In this document: positions 18,263 to 27,068 of the stretch, piece after piece | Layout: every line of letters starts with the position of its first letter | Position numbering within the stretch: the first letter of the stretch is position 1 | Source of the DNA: Hydrogenimonas sp. SS33 | GTDB taxonomy: Bacteria; Campylobacterota; Campylobacteria; Campylobacterales; Hydrogenimonadaceae | NCBI RefSeq assembly: GCF_040436365.1 | Contig: NZ_AP026369.1 | Coordinates: forward strand, 2,094,501-2,158,500 | DNA length: 64,000 bases | Direction: 5' to 3' | The notes under the pieces: generated by a model | The model's input: only the letters and a program-made list of their open reading frames with translations | Told to the model about the DNA's origin: nothing | The model's database searches: none | Program-made: the position numbers and the translations under genes

Positions 18263-19210
18263 TCAAGAGGATTTTTTCGCTTTCTGTTTTGAAAATGCGG
18301 TGCCGTAGAACGTCAGGTTTCCCGCCTCTTTCTTTTCGATTTTTCCCTCCGCAAGCAGTTTTTCGAAACGTTTCATCGTTTCGGTGTCGAAAAGGGTCTC
18401 TATATCCACTTTCGTCAAAGGGCGTTTGGCGAGGGTGGAGAGTATTTCGCTTTCGCTAAAGCTGTTTTGCGCCTCTTCCGTTTTGTGGCGGGCGGCGATA
18501 TGGATGGGCAGTTTCGGATCGAACTTCTCGGCAATGGCGTGGAGCGAGCGGTAATCGAGGGGCTCTATGGGGTAGGCGGGAGGGCGGTCGACGGTTCCGA
18601 TGTCGATGCGGTCGGCATGAAGGGTCGGAAGAATGCGGTTGAAAGCGTCGATCTCCTTTTCGGTCGTGTTGATCCCTTTGACCATCAATATTTCGAGTAT
18701 CAGCCCCCCCTTGTAGAGGCGTCTGAATTGGCGGATTCCTTCGATGATACATTCAAGGTCGACGTTGCTGAGCGGCCGGTCCAGCTTTTTGAAGCATTGG
18801 GGTGTCGCACAGTCGAGGGAGAGTTTGACCATGTCGAATTTGGCCAGGCTTTTTTGTATATCGGGGCGGTCGATGGTGGAGGCGTTGGAGAGAATGAGGG
18901 TTTTGTAGCCGTTTTTTATGGCGTCGATGCGGTCGATCAGTTCATCGAAACAGGGATAGAGAGTCGGTTCGCCGTTGGCGGTGACGGTGATGACGTCGAT
19001 ATCGGGGTGCTCCGTGAGCGCCCTTTTCAGTTCGCCGGCAACCTCCTCGACGGAGGGGGGATTTTCGATGCTCTCCACCGGTTTGGCGGCGGCGAGTTCG
19101 CAGTAGAGGCAGTCGTAGTTGCACTGCTTTTTCCCGGGGCTCAGGTCGATGCCCAAAGAGGTGCCGAAGCGCCTCGAAGGGATGGGGCCGAAAATGGTGC
19201 GGTAGGTCAC
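18263..19210 (-). CDS. Radical SAM protein, TYW1-like/COG0731 group
   Basis: A 315-residue radical SAM enzyme. The cluster motif is CNYDCLYC (CxxxCxxC), preceded by [14 protein letters not shown] as in the COG0731 'Fe-S oxidoreductase' group related to wyosine-base enzymes, and [10 protein letters not shown] follows. The C-terminal ~60 residues look like a winged-helix tail ([24 protein letters not shown]). GTG at 19210 overlaps the hemE stop by 4 nt (GTGA), which fixes the start. Bacterial members of this group have no settled substrate. The link with hemE may be only transcriptional. Confidence 0.83.
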   Translation of the reverse strand: MTYRTIFGPIPSRRFGTSLGIDLSPGKKQCNYDCLYCELAAAKPVESIENPPSVEEVAGELKRALTEHPDIDVITVTANGEPTLYPCFDELIDRIDAIKNGYKTLILSNASTIDRPDIQKSLAKFDMVKLSLDCATPQCFKKLDRPLSNVDLECIIEGIRQFRRLYKGGLILEILMVKGINTTEKEIDAFNRILPTLHADRIDIGTVDRPPAYPIEPLDYRSLHAIAEKFDPKLPIHIAARHKTEEAQNSFSESEILSTLAKRPLTKVDIETLFDTETMKRFEKLLAEGKIEKKEAGNLTFYGTAFSKQKAKKSS

Positions 19211-20226
19211 TTGCGGGTGATTTCGTGGACCAGGTCGACGAAATATTTGGCGTTTTCGACGGGAACGTCGGGAAGTATGCCGTGGCCCAGGTTGAAGATG
19301 TGCCCCTCTCCCTGCATGATCTCGTAAAGCGCCGTGACGCACTCCTTCGTCGCCTCCTTGGAGTAGAGGCGGCAGGGCTCCATATTGCCCTGAAGCACAT
19401 AACGCGCGCCCAGCTTCTCTTTGGCCAGGCTCATGGGTGTGCCCCAGTCGACGCCGAAGACGTCGAAATCGCCGTCGATCGCGTCGAGGTAGGCGCCGAT
19501 GCCCTTGGGGAACATGATGATGGGGATGTGGGGGTATTTTCGCTTGATATGGGCGGCGATCTCCTTCATATAGACCCAGCTGAATTCGAAATATTTGGGC
19601 TTCTCCAGCGCCGCCGCCCAGCTGTCGAAGATCTGCACGGCGTTGACGCCCGCCTCGATCTGCCGCTCCAGGTAGAGCTTGACGACTTCCGTCACTTCCC
19701 GAAGGAGCGCGTGGACGAGTTCCGGCTGGGTGTAGACCAGCTTTTTGACGATGTTGTAGGTTTTGGTGCCGCGCCCTTCGATCATGTAGGTAATGAGTGT
19801 CCAGGGTGCGCCGGTGAAACCGATGAGGGCTTTGTCGTCGGCGAGCCGCTCCCGGACGATTTTGATGGTGTCGTAGACGTAGGTGAGTCGGTCGGCGGCG
19901 TCGGGTTTGAGGCGTCCCAGGTCCTCCATGGTGCGGATGGGGTCACCGAAGACCGGGCCTTCGCCCTTTTCGAAACGCAGGTCCATCCCCATCTCCAGGG
20001 GAATGACCAGGATGTCACTGAAAAGGATCGCCGCGTCGACCCCTACGATATCCACCGGCTGCAGCGTCACTTCCGCCGCCATTTCGGGATTTTTGCAAAG
20101 ATTCAGAAAGTCGCCCGCCTTTTCGCGGACGGCCATGTACTGGGGAAGGTACCGCCCCGCCTGGCGCATCATCCAGACCGGGGTGTAGGGGGTCGGTTTT
20201 CGAAAACATGCATCGATGAAGATCAT
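19207..20226 (-). CDS. hemE: Uroporphyrinogen decarboxylase
   Basis: A 339-residue HemE that removes four carboxyl groups from uroporphyrinogen III to give coproporphyrinogen III in heme synthesis. Signatures: [15 protein letters not shown] at the start, [24 protein letters not shown], and [15 protein letters not shown] near the end. Its length and motifs are those of an ordinary cytoplasmic enzyme. Both ends overlap neighbours by 4 nt (yqhA upstream, radical SAM downstream). Confidence 0.97.
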   Translation of the reverse strand: MIFIDACFRKPTPYTPVWMMRQAGRYLPQYMAVREKAGDFLNLCKNPEMAAEVTLQPVDIVGVDAAILFSDILVIPLEMGMDLRFEKGEGPVFGDPIRTMEDLGRLKPDAADRLTYVYDTIKIVRERLADDKALIGFTGAPWTLITYMIEGRGTKTYNIVKKLVYTQPELVHALLREVTEVVKLYLERQIEAGVNAVQIFDSWAAALEKPKYFEFSWVYMKEIAAHIKRKYPHIPIIMFPKGIGAYLDAIDGDFDVFGVDWGTPMSLAKEKLGARYVLQGNMEPCRLYSKEATKECVTALYEIMQGEGHIFNLGHGILPDVPVENAKYFVDLVHEITRK

Positions 20227-20744
20227 TGGTGGTTACCGCCTTTGTGAAGAAAATAGAGCCCGAGGGCGAGCGCCAGGATGGCCCCGGCGAAATAGAGCAT
20301 CTCCAGGGGGTTGCTGTAGGTCGTATGCAGCACGCGCTTGAAGAAGCTGACGACCAGGACCATGACGATGACTTTGGCCAGCTTGTCCTTCAGCTCGTCC
20401 AGGGAGTGGATCTGAAGGATTTTGGAGCCTTCGGAACGTTCCGCCGCATCGATTTTGGAGATGAAAAGCTCGTAGAGGCCGAAACTGAAGAGGAGCATCA
20501 CCACCGCGATAAGGTAGAGATCTACGGCGCTGATGATGATCCCCACTACCTTTTCATGGAAATTTTCGGGATGGAGGTGGCTGGAGAAGACGTGAAGGGT
20601 GTAGAGAATCACCTCGTAGATGTCGTAACTGGCGATGACGAAGAGGGCGATGGCTGCGAGCATCGAAAAGATGACGGGCAGCAGAATGAAAAGCCGCGTG
20701 CTCCAGAGTGTGCTTTCGAACCAGTTCTCCATGATCTTTCTCAT
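20223..20744 (-). CDS. yqhA: YqhA/UPF0114 family inner-membrane protein
   Basis: A 173-residue protein with four membrane helices ([39 protein letters not shown]; a third after residue 125; a C-terminal one), and the [12 protein letters not shown] and [20 protein letters not shown] blocks typical of UPF0114. Function is not established. ATG at 20744 overlaps the asd stop (ATGA) and has GGAGG upstream inside the asd end, which is why it is preferred over the in-frame start at 20765. Its stop overlaps the hemE start by 4 nt. Confidence 0.85.
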   Translation of the reverse strand: MRKIMENWFESTLWSTRLFILLPVIFSMLAAIALFVIASYDIYEVILYTLHVFSSHLHPENFHEKVVGIIISAVDLYLIAVVMLLFSFGLYELFISKIDAAERSEGSKILQIHSLDELKDKLAKVIVMVLVVSFFKRVLHTTYSNPLEMLYFAGAILALALGLYFLHKGGNHQ

Positions 20745-21769
20745 TCGGCCTCCATTTCGACCCATTTGAGGGCGATGCGCACGGCGTTGGTCGCCGCCCC
20801 GACGCGGAGGTTGTCGGCGACGACGAACATATGGACGACATTGGGTCGGTAGAGGTCGTTGCGGATGCGCCCGACGAAGGTTTCGTCGCGGTCGACGCAG
20901 ACGACGGGCATGGGGTAGACGCCGTTGGCGGGGTCGTCCATCACGACGAGATTCTCTCCACGCTGCAGGGCTTCGCGCACGGCATGGGCGTCGGCGTCGC
21001 GCTTGAGAGTAACGGTGACGCTTTCGCTGTGGCCCCGAAGCACCGGCACGCGCACGCAGGTAGCGGCCACTTCGATGGTCTCATGCATGATTTTGCAGGT
21101 CTCGTTGACCATCTTCATCTCTTCTTTGGTAAAGCCGTTGTCCATGAAGACGTCGATCTGAGGGATGACGTTCAGGGCGATCTGGTGCGGGAAGCGCTCG
21201 TGGGGGCTTTCGTCGAGTTTGAAGGCGAAGAAGGCCTGCATCTGGTTGACCATCTCCTCCATGGCGCTCTTGCCCGCTCCGGAGGTGGCCTGGTAGGTGC
21301 TCACATCCACACGCTCGATGCCGTAGGCGTCCTGCAGGGGTTTGAGGGCCTGGACCATCTGGATCGTGGAGCAGTTGGGGTTGGCGATGATCCCTTTGGT
21401 GCGCCACCGGGCGATATCTTCGGGGTTGACTTCGGGCACGACGAGGGGAACTTCCGGATCCATGCGGAAGTGGCTGGTGTTGTCGATGACCACCGCACCC
21501 GCTTCTGCGGCGAAGGGGGCGTAATGGGCCGAGACGGACCCGCCGGCGCTGAAGAGCGCGATGTCGATCTCTTCTTCCTCGAAGATGGTTTCGGTCAGCT
21601 CTTTGACCGTGACCTCTTCGCCTTTGTACTCGACTTTGGAACCGGCGGAACGGGCGCTGGACATGGGAAGCAGTTTGGCGACGGGAAAGTCCACCTCTTC
21701 CAGGACTCTGAGCATCTCTTCGCCGACGGCACCCGTGGCACCGACGACCGCCACATTGAATTTTCTCAT
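20741..21769 (-). CDS. asd: Aspartate-semialdehyde dehydrogenase
   Basis: A 342-residue enzyme reducing aspartyl phosphate to aspartate semialdehyde for lysine/diaminopimelate, threonine and methionine synthesis. NADP-binding VVGATGAVGEEML, phosphate-binding SSARSAG, the catalytic cysteine in ANPNCSTIQ, and the HERFPHQIALNVIPQ block are all in place. It is the first gene of a minus-strand unit asd-yqhA-hemE-radical SAM with three successive 4-nt overlaps. Upstream is a repeat-rich gap. Confidence 0.97.
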   Translation of the reverse strand: MRKFNVAVVGATGAVGEEMLRVLEEVDFPVAKLLPMSSARSAGSKVEYKGEEVTVKELTETIFEEEEIDIALFSAGGSVSAHYAPFAAEAGAVVIDNTSHFRMDPEVPLVVPEVNPEDIARWRTKGIIANPNCSTIQMVQALKPLQDAYGIERVDVSTYQATSGAGKSAMEEMVNQMQAFFAFKLDESPHERFPHQIALNVIPQIDVFMDNGFTKEEMKMVNETCKIMHETIEVAATCVRVPVLRGHSESVTVTLKRDADAHAVREALQRGENLVVMDDPANGVYPMPVVCVDRDETFVGRIRNDLYRPNVVHMFVVADNLRVGAATNAVRIALKWVEMEAE

Positions 21770-21854
21770 GGATTTCGACCTCTTGCGGAATAAAAATTAC
21801 GCGATTATAGCGTAACGTTAGTTAGTGACTGGTAAATGGTTGATTGGTTGTTGG

Positions 21855-22074
21855 TCGTTGGTCGTTAGTTGTTAGAACGGGGCTTCGCCCATTTTTGTCG
21901 TTTGACGTCAGAACGGGGCTTTGCCCCTCTTTGATTTCAGTTTTCAGTTTTTGGTCATTGGTCATTGGTCATTGGTCATTGAGAATGATTCTTGGTTTAA
22001 ATTTTGCAGAATTTAACGAAAATCCTTGACAACGCATTCAAAATCAGCTTTGTTGATACTGCTCACTGCTCACT
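21855..22074. repeat. Dispersed ~200-bp intergenic element, copy B1
   Basis: This element matches 53081-53268 block by block: GTTGGTC/GTTAGAA, GGGGCTTCGCCC hairpin, TTTGACGTCAG, a 7-bp tandem tract (TCATTGG here, GCATTGG in B2), GAGAATGATTCT, GGTTTAAA, CAGAATTTAAC, CCTTGACA, ATCAGCTTTGTTGAT hairpin, and GCTCACTGCTCAC. The GAACGGGGCTT...GACGTCA part is duplicated here. It fills the 308-bp gap between asd and flgR. I see no gene in the gap. Confidence 0.82.
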
Positions 22075-22077
22075 CCC

Positions 22078-23232
22078 TTAACTTCTCGCCTCCAAAAACA
22101 GATCCTCCTCTGTAATCGTCTCTCCGTCGGAGAGTATCGCCGCCCGTTCCACGACGGCGACGAGTTCACGGATGTTGCCGGGCCAGGGGTAGGCAAGCAG
22201 GGCGGCCTGGGCTTCTTCGCTGAAGGTCTTGGGCTCCAGCCCATACTTTTCGACGATCTTTTCGAGGCTTTTTCGTGCGATGGGGAGGATCTCTTCGGTG
22301 CGTTCGCGCAGGGGCGGAATGTGGATGGGGATGGTGGCGATGCGGTAGTAGAGGTCTTCTCTGAAGCTCTGCTCCTCCATTTTGCCGCGAATGTCGGCGT
22401 TGGTGGCGGCGACGATGCGCACGTCGATGGGGATCTCCTTGTGGCTGCCGAGACGGTGGATGATCCTCTCCTGCAGGGCACGCAGAAGTTTGGCCTGCAG
22501 GTGGTAGGGCATTTCGGCGATTTCATCCAGAAAGAGGGTGCCGCCGTTGGCTGCTTCGAATTTTCCCATTTTCGCTTCGATGGCGTCGGTGAAGGCTCCC
22601 TTTTCGAAACCGAAGAGTTCGCTCTCGATCAGGTTTTCGGGGATCGCCGCCATATTGACGGCGATGAAGGGTTTGCTTTTGCGGGGCGAATTTTCATGGA
22701 TGGTACGGGCGAAGAGCTCCTTGCCTACTCCGCTTTCTCCCAGCAGCAGGATCGACGCGTCGCTGCGGGCCGCTTTGAGCGCCAGGTTCAAAGCCTTTTC
22801 CAGTGCAGGGGAGGTTCCGTAGAAGAGGGAGGTGTCCTGCGGCCGTTCGGAAGCGGGCTTCTGTCTGCCCGCCAGGCGCTCTTTGACCTTTTTGCTGCGA
22901 CGGATCGCCTCGACAAGGGTTTCGACTTCGAACGGTTTGGTCAGAAAATCGCTGACCCCGAGGCGTATCGAGTCGATGGCCCGGCCCAGTGTGGCGTTGC
23001 CGGTGATGATGATGGCATCGTACCGCCCATCCAGCTTCTCCAGAAACTCAATGCCGTCCATCCCTGGCATGTTGATGTCGGTGATGACCAGATCGAAGGA
23101 GTCGTCCAGCTTTTTCAGCGCCTCTTTGGCGTTTCGAAAGGTTTTGACTTCGAATTCGTCGTAGTCCCCCAGTGCGATCTCCAGGGATTTTCTCATATTG
23201 ATGTCGTCTTCGACGATGGCCAGTTTCATCAC
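22078..23232 (-). CDS. flgR: FlgR-type sigma-54 response regulator lacking a DNA-binding domain
   Basis: A 384-residue NtrC-family regulator. Residues 1-~120 are a receiver (VEDD, phospho-site Asp in LVITDINMPGMDG, KPF). Residues ~140-370 are the sigma-54-activating AAA+ domain (Walker A GESGVGKE, FEKGAFTDA in place of GAFTGA, FLDEIAEM, WPGNIREL). The protein stops about 15 residues after the AAA+ domain, so no Fis-type helix-turn-helix is present, as in Helicobacter FlgR. The flgP-flgQ-flgR order matches Campylobacter, where FlgR activates sigma-54 flagellar genes. The kinase partner (FlgS) is not in the window. Confidence 0.85.
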   Translation of the reverse strand: MMKLAIVEDDINMRKSLEIALGDYDEFEVKTFRNAKEALKKLDDSFDLVITDINMPGMDGIEFLEKLDGRYDAIIITGNATLGRAIDSIRLGVSDFLTKPFEVETLVEAIRRSKKVKERLAGRQKPASERPQDTSLFYGTSPALEKALNLALKAARSDASILLLGESGVGKELFARTIHENSPRKSKPFIAVNMAAIPENLIESELFGFEKGAFTDAIEAKMGKFEAANGGTLFLDEIAEMPYHLQAKLLRALQERIIHRLGSHKEIPIDVRIVAATNADIRGKMEEQSFREDLYYRIATIPIHIPPLRERTEEILPIARKSLEKIVEKYGLEPKTFSEEAQAALLAYPWPGNIRELVAVVERAAILSDGETITEEDLFLEARS

Positions 23233-23250
23233 GAGCCTCCCGTCTGAAGA

Positions 23251-23285
23251 GGTGAACGGTGAACGGTGAATAGTGAACGGTTGAG
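23251..23285. repeat. 7-bp tandem tract (GGTGAAC units)
   Basis: Four or five degenerate GGTGAAC units lie just upstream of flgR on its 5' side. A shorter tract of the same unit is at 56408-56427. Similar tracts occur in many other gaps of this window. Confidence 0.7.
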
Positions 23286-23309
23286 CATCGTACCCTTTGT
23301 GATTAATGA

Positions 23310-23711
23310 CTAATGGTTGTCAATCTGGTTTATGATAACCAATCCGTCGTTAAACTCGACTTTCAGGAGGGTGGGGGGAAGGCGTAGAAGAAGGTGGGAG
23401 CCGTCGTCGGTCAGGTTGAGGGTGCGTTCCCGCGAGGTGACGAGGACGCCTTGGCGAAAGAGGCACTCTTCAAGCAGCCGGTTTTTCTCTCTGGCGAAAC
23501 TTTCGAAACTCTCTGCATCGGTGACGAAGGTGCAGAGGGGTTTCGTTTTCACTTCGGGGGCGACCATCGCCCGGGAGACGTAAATGTGTTCCCGGACCGG
23601 CAGGAAACGCTGGGTATGGAGGCGGTAGGAGACGTAATACCACTTACTGTCCCCAAAAAGGGGAAGCAGAAAAAGAAGAAGGGAGATCAGTTGACGAGTC
23701 GGGGGTACCAT
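23310..23711 (-). CDS. flgQ: Small secreted protein in the flgQ position
   Basis: A 133-residue protein with a hydrophobic N-terminal export signal (LISLLLFLLPLFGDS) followed by a beta-rich domain (WYYVSYRLHT, FLPVREHIYVSRAMVAPEV, LLLRLPPTLLKVEF). It lies between flgP and flgR, the position of flgQ in Campylobacter jejuni, where FlgP and FlgQ are cell-envelope proteins needed for motility. The identification rests on position and export signal, not on a recognised motif. ATG at 23711 gives a 25-nt overlap with flgP; other starts are possible. Confidence 0.62.
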   Translation of the reverse strand: MVPPTRQLISLLLFLLPLFGDSKWYYVSYRLHTQRFLPVREHIYVSRAMVAPEVKTKPLCTFVTDAESFESFAREKNRLLEECLFRQGVLVTSRERTLNLTDDGSHLLLRLPPTLLKVEFNDGLVIINQIDNH

Positions 23712-24187
23712 TCGTTGCCGCGGACCGTCACTTCCATCTCCACTTCGCACAGGCCGTCGTGGAATTTGGTGTCGATGATGCGCGCGTTGCGGATCATCGC
23801 ATCGATCTGGGTGCGGACGGTGGAGCGGCTGATCATCATGTTGCGGATGAGGTCACGCCCTTCGACCCTCACACCGCAGATCTTTTCGCCCAGCTGCCGG
23901 TAGGCGTCGGCGATGGCGGCCCGTTTGGCAAGCGCTCTCGCCTGGGCGGGCGAGACAGTATTGACGGGTGCGACGCCCTGGCCGACGACCTGAAAATGGA
24001 TCGTATTTTTGGAAGAGAGGGTGCAGGCCGTGGGTCTTTGCATTCTAACGGCGGGAACGGCGGGAGAGGGAGCGGGCCGATCGCATTTCGGGGCTTCGGA
24101 CGTTTTCTCCACTTTCGGGGTCGGGCACGATTCGGCCATCAGGGTCACGGCGGCCAGGAGTGCCGCAAGCAGTGTCCATCGTTTCAT
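23687..24187 (-). CDS. flgP: FlgP-like envelope protein (LPP20 family)
   Basis: A 166-residue exported protein: a signal peptide at residues 1-~19, a Pro-rich stretch, then an LPP20-type domain from residue ~60 (VVGQGVAPV, RALAKRAAIADAYRQLGEKI, RNMMISRSTVRTQIDAMIRNA, DGLCEVEMEVTVRG). Campylobacter FlgP forms the basal disk around the flagellar motor that supports high torque. Gene order with flgQ and flgR supports the call. The residues before Cys21 (AESC) are not a standard lipobox, so lipid attachment is uncertain. AGGAG precedes the ATG. Confidence 0.83.
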   Translation of the reverse strand: MKRWTLLAALLAAVTLMAESCPTPKVEKTSEAPKCDRPAPSPAVPAVRMQRPTACTLSSKNTIHFQVVGQGVAPVNTVSPAQARALAKRAAIADAYRQLGEKICGVRVEGRDLIRNMMISRSTVRTQIDAMIRNARIIDTKFHDGLCEVEMEVTVRGNEWYPRLVN

Positions 24188-24239
24188 TCTATGAGCTCCT
24201 AAAGAAATTTACGGAACCCAAGCAAGAATCGTTCCCTCT

Positions 24240-26735
24240 TTACTCCTGCGGACCTTCGACAGATCCTTCGATGCTTTCGGGAAGCTCCTCTTCGCTCTCC
24301 TCTTTGGGGCAGGCCGCGATGGAGTTGACTTTGTCACCGCTCTCGAGACGGACGATCATGACACCGCTGGTGTTCCGGCCCGCTTTGCGGATGGAGTGCA
24401 TATCGACGCGGATCATTTTGCCGCTCTGGGTCAGGACCATCAGGTCCTTGTTTTCTTCGACAATGACGACGCCGACCGCATCGCCGGTGCGGGGGGTCAG
24501 CTTCATCGCCACGACCCCTTTGCCGCCGCGGCTCTGGAGGCGGTACTCGCCAGCTTCGGTCCGCTTGCCGATCCCTTTTTCGGCGACGGTCAGAAGCTCC
24601 TGCTCGTCGGACTTGATGGTGGCGGCACCGACGACATGGTCCCCCTCCACTTTGAAACGGATTCCCGTGACGCCCCGTGCGGTCCGGCCGATTTCGCGCA
24701 CATCTTCGACCGGGAAGCGGATACACATCCCTTTTTTGGTCAGGATGAAGAGATTCTGTGTATCGGGGAGGACGATTTTGCAGGTGACCAGCTCGTCATC
24801 CTCGTCGAGGGTAATGGCCCGCACGCCTACGGAGCGGATGTTTTTGAATTCGCTGAGGTTGGTTCGTTTGACGATGCCGTTTTTGGTGAAGAAGGCCAGC
24901 GATTTGCTCTCGTCGAAGTCGGTGGTGGGGATGATCGCCATGATGTTCTCATCGGGCTGAAGCTGGATGAGGTTGACGACCGCTTTGCCTTTGGCGGTGC
25001 GGGAGCCTTCGGGAATTTTGTAGACCTTGAGCCAGTAGAGCTGCCCCCTGTCGGTGATGAACATCAGTGTATCGTGGGTGTTGGAGATGAAGAAACTCTC
25101 GATGAAGTCGTCGTCATGGGTCGTGACGGCGGTTTTTCCTTTGCCCCCGCGGTGTTGCCGTTCGTACTGTTTGACGGGCACGCGCTTGATGTATCCCCGG
25201 TGGGTGATGGTGACCACCATCGGTTCGTTGGGGATGAGGTCCTCGATGTCGATGTCTTCGTAATCGTCGACGATCTCCGTCAGGCGGGGCGTGGTGAAGT
25301 GCTCCTTGACCTCCAGCAGCTCCTCTTTGATGATCTGGTTGAGCAGGTCCTCGCTTTTGAGGATGTTGCTGAGCCGTTCGATCTCCGCCATCAGCTCCTG
25401 GTACTCTTTTTCGATCTTGTCGCGTTCCAGGCCCGTCAGGCGCTGCAGCCGCATGTCCAGAATCGCCTGGGCCTGCTTTTCGCTGAGGTTGAAGCTCGCC
25501 ATCAGCCCTTCGCGGGCTTCGTTGGCGTCGGCGCTGGCACGGATGAGGGCGACGATGGCGTCGATATTGTCCAGGGCGATGCGCAGGCCCTCCAAAATGT
25601 GGGCGCGGGCTTTGGCTTTCTCCAGCTCGAAGATGGTGCGGCGGATGATGATGGTTTTGCGGTGCTGGATGAAGAGTTTCAGCAGTTCCATCAGCGTGAA
25701 GATCTTCGGCTCCTTGTTCTGGATGGCCAGCAGGATGATGCCGAATGTGGTCTGCATCTGGGTCGATTTGAAGAGGTTGTTGAGGATGATCTCGCTCATC
25801 GTGTCTTTTTTGAGCTCGATGACGACGCGGATCCCCTCCCGGTCGCTTTCGTCCCGCACCTCGCTGATCCCCTCGATGGCCTTCTCTTTTGCAAGCTGGG
25901 CGATGTTTTCGATGAGACGCGATTTGTTGACCTGGTAGGGAAGTTCGTCGATGACGATCACCTCCCGGTTGCCCTTCTTCTCGATATGGGTCTTGGCACG
26001 GACTTTGATGCGGCCCCGTCCCGTTTTGTAGGCGTCGAGAATCCCTTTGCGGCCGAAGATGATGCCGCCGGTGGGAAAGTCGGGCCCCTTGATGTGCGTC
26101 AGCAGGTCCTCCAGTTCGGCGGAGGGGTTGTCGATGAGTTCCAGCAGGGCGTCGACCAGCTCGTCGAGCCGGTGGGGCGGGATGTTGGTCGCCATCCCGA
26201 CCGCGATCCCGTTGGAGCCGTTGAGCAGAAGGTTGGGGACCCGGCTGGGCAGGACGTCGGGTTCTTGCATCGTGTCGTCGTAGTTGGGGATGAAATCGAC
26301 CGTATCTTTCTCGATGTCGCGCAGAAGCTCTTCGGCCAGGCGGGTCATACGGGCTTCGGTGTAACGCATGGCCGCCGGGTTGTCGCCGTCGATGGAGCCG
26401 AAGTTTCCCTGGCCGTCGACCAGCGGGATGCGCATGGAGAAGTCCTGGGCCATCCGCACCAGGGCGTCGTAGACCGCCGTGTCGCCGTGGGGGTGGTACT
26501 TACCGATGACATCCCCGACGATACGGGCACTCTTCTTGTAGGCCGCGCGGCTGGTGACGCCCAGCTCGTGCATGGCGTAGAGGATGCGGCGGTGGACCGG
26601 CTTGAGGCCGTCCCTGGCATCTGGAAGGGCCCGGCCGATGATGACGCTCATGGAGTAGTCGAGGTAGCTTCCCTTGATGCTCTCCTCGATCGAGACTTCC
26701 TGGATATCTTCGTTTTCTGAAAAGAGATCGGACAT
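24240..26735 (-). CDS. gyrA: DNA gyrase subunit A
   Basis: An 831-residue GyrA, the DNA-cleaving and rejoining subunit of gyrase. The N-terminus [20 protein letters not shown], the quinolone-resistance region [18 protein letters not shown] (wild-type-like Thr and Asp), the catalytic Tyr in ARMTRLAE context, and six repeats of the C-terminal DNA-wrapping domain, including the GyrA-box-like QRRGGKG ([10 protein letters not shown] near residue 545), are present. The tail is acidic ([15 protein letters not shown]). It is followed at 24188 by flgP, and upstream is a 175-bp palindromic element. Confidence 0.97.
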   Translation of the reverse strand: MSDLFSENEDIQEVSIEESIKGSYLDYSMSVIIGRALPDARDGLKPVHRRILYAMHELGVTSRAAYKKSARIVGDVIGKYHPHGDTAVYDALVRMAQDFSMRIPLVDGQGNFGSIDGDNPAAMRYTEARMTRLAEELLRDIEKDTVDFIPNYDDTMQEPDVLPSRVPNLLLNGSNGIAVGMATNIPPHRLDELVDALLELIDNPSAELEDLLTHIKGPDFPTGGIIFGRKGILDAYKTGRGRIKVRAKTHIEKKGNREVIVIDELPYQVNKSRLIENIAQLAKEKAIEGISEVRDESDREGIRVVIELKKDTMSEIILNNLFKSTQMQTTFGIILLAIQNKEPKIFTLMELLKLFIQHRKTIIIRRTIFELEKAKARAHILEGLRIALDNIDAIVALIRASADANEAREGLMASFNLSEKQAQAILDMRLQRLTGLERDKIEKEYQELMAEIERLSNILKSEDLLNQIIKEELLEVKEHFTTPRLTEIVDDYEDIDIEDLIPNEPMVVTITHRGYIKRVPVKQYERQHRGGKGKTAVTTHDDDFIESFFISNTHDTLMFITDRGQLYWLKVYKIPEGSRTAKGKAVVNLIQLQPDENIMAIIPTTDFDESKSLAFFTKNGIVKRTNLSEFKNIRSVGVRAITLDEDDELVTCKIVLPDTQNLFILTKKGMCIRFPVEDVREIGRTARGVTGIRFKVEGDHVVGAATIKSDEQELLTVAEKGIGKRTEAGEYRLQSRGGKGVVAMKLTPRTGDAVGVVIVEENKDLMVLTQSGKMIRVDMHSIRKAGRNTSGVMIVRLESGDKVNSIAACPKEESEEELPESIEGSVEGPQE

Positions 26736-26754
26736 TCAAAACCTTTTGATTTAG

Positions 26755-26929
26755 AGACTTCTTGCAGAACTATGCGCAGATACAAGAGGCATGGAAAGGG
26801 GCAAAAAGATAAACCGATTGACTCTGCGTTAGATTACCCAAAACGTAGCTTCGGCTACGCCCGGGAACATCTGCCTTGATTGAATCGTTTCTCTTTTTGC
26901 TCATACTGTGTATAGTTTTCAAGAAGTCT
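26755..26929. repeat. 175-bp imperfect palindrome with UUCG-capped centre
   Basis: The ends are 10-bp exact inverted copies: AGACTTCTTG (26755-26764) and CAAGAAGTCT (26920-26929). Inside, GCAAAAAGATAAACCGATT (26801-26819) pairs with AATCGTTTCTCTTTTTGC (26883-26900). The centre is CGTAGC, TTCG, GCTACG (26844-26859). The whole element can fold into one long hairpin, like a MITE or a structured RNA. It lies in the 333-bp gap between gyrA (downstream on the minus strand) and the nitrate reductase. I see no gene in the gap. Confidence 0.75.
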
Positions 26930-27068
26930 AGTGAAAAAATTGGCTATATTCTATCCAAAATTAGCTTATAACCATAATAAATAGGGGAATGTTGTAAAAG
27001 CGGAAGAATCTTGAACTTGGCGTACCGTGGATGGTTTGCTATATAAGCGGAGGGCGCCGTAGGCGCTC

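Noticed and set aside
18090-18308. A 72-aa frame on the plus strand around 18150
   Set aside because: It reads through the tRNA-Asn gene on the opposite strand and has no ribosome site.
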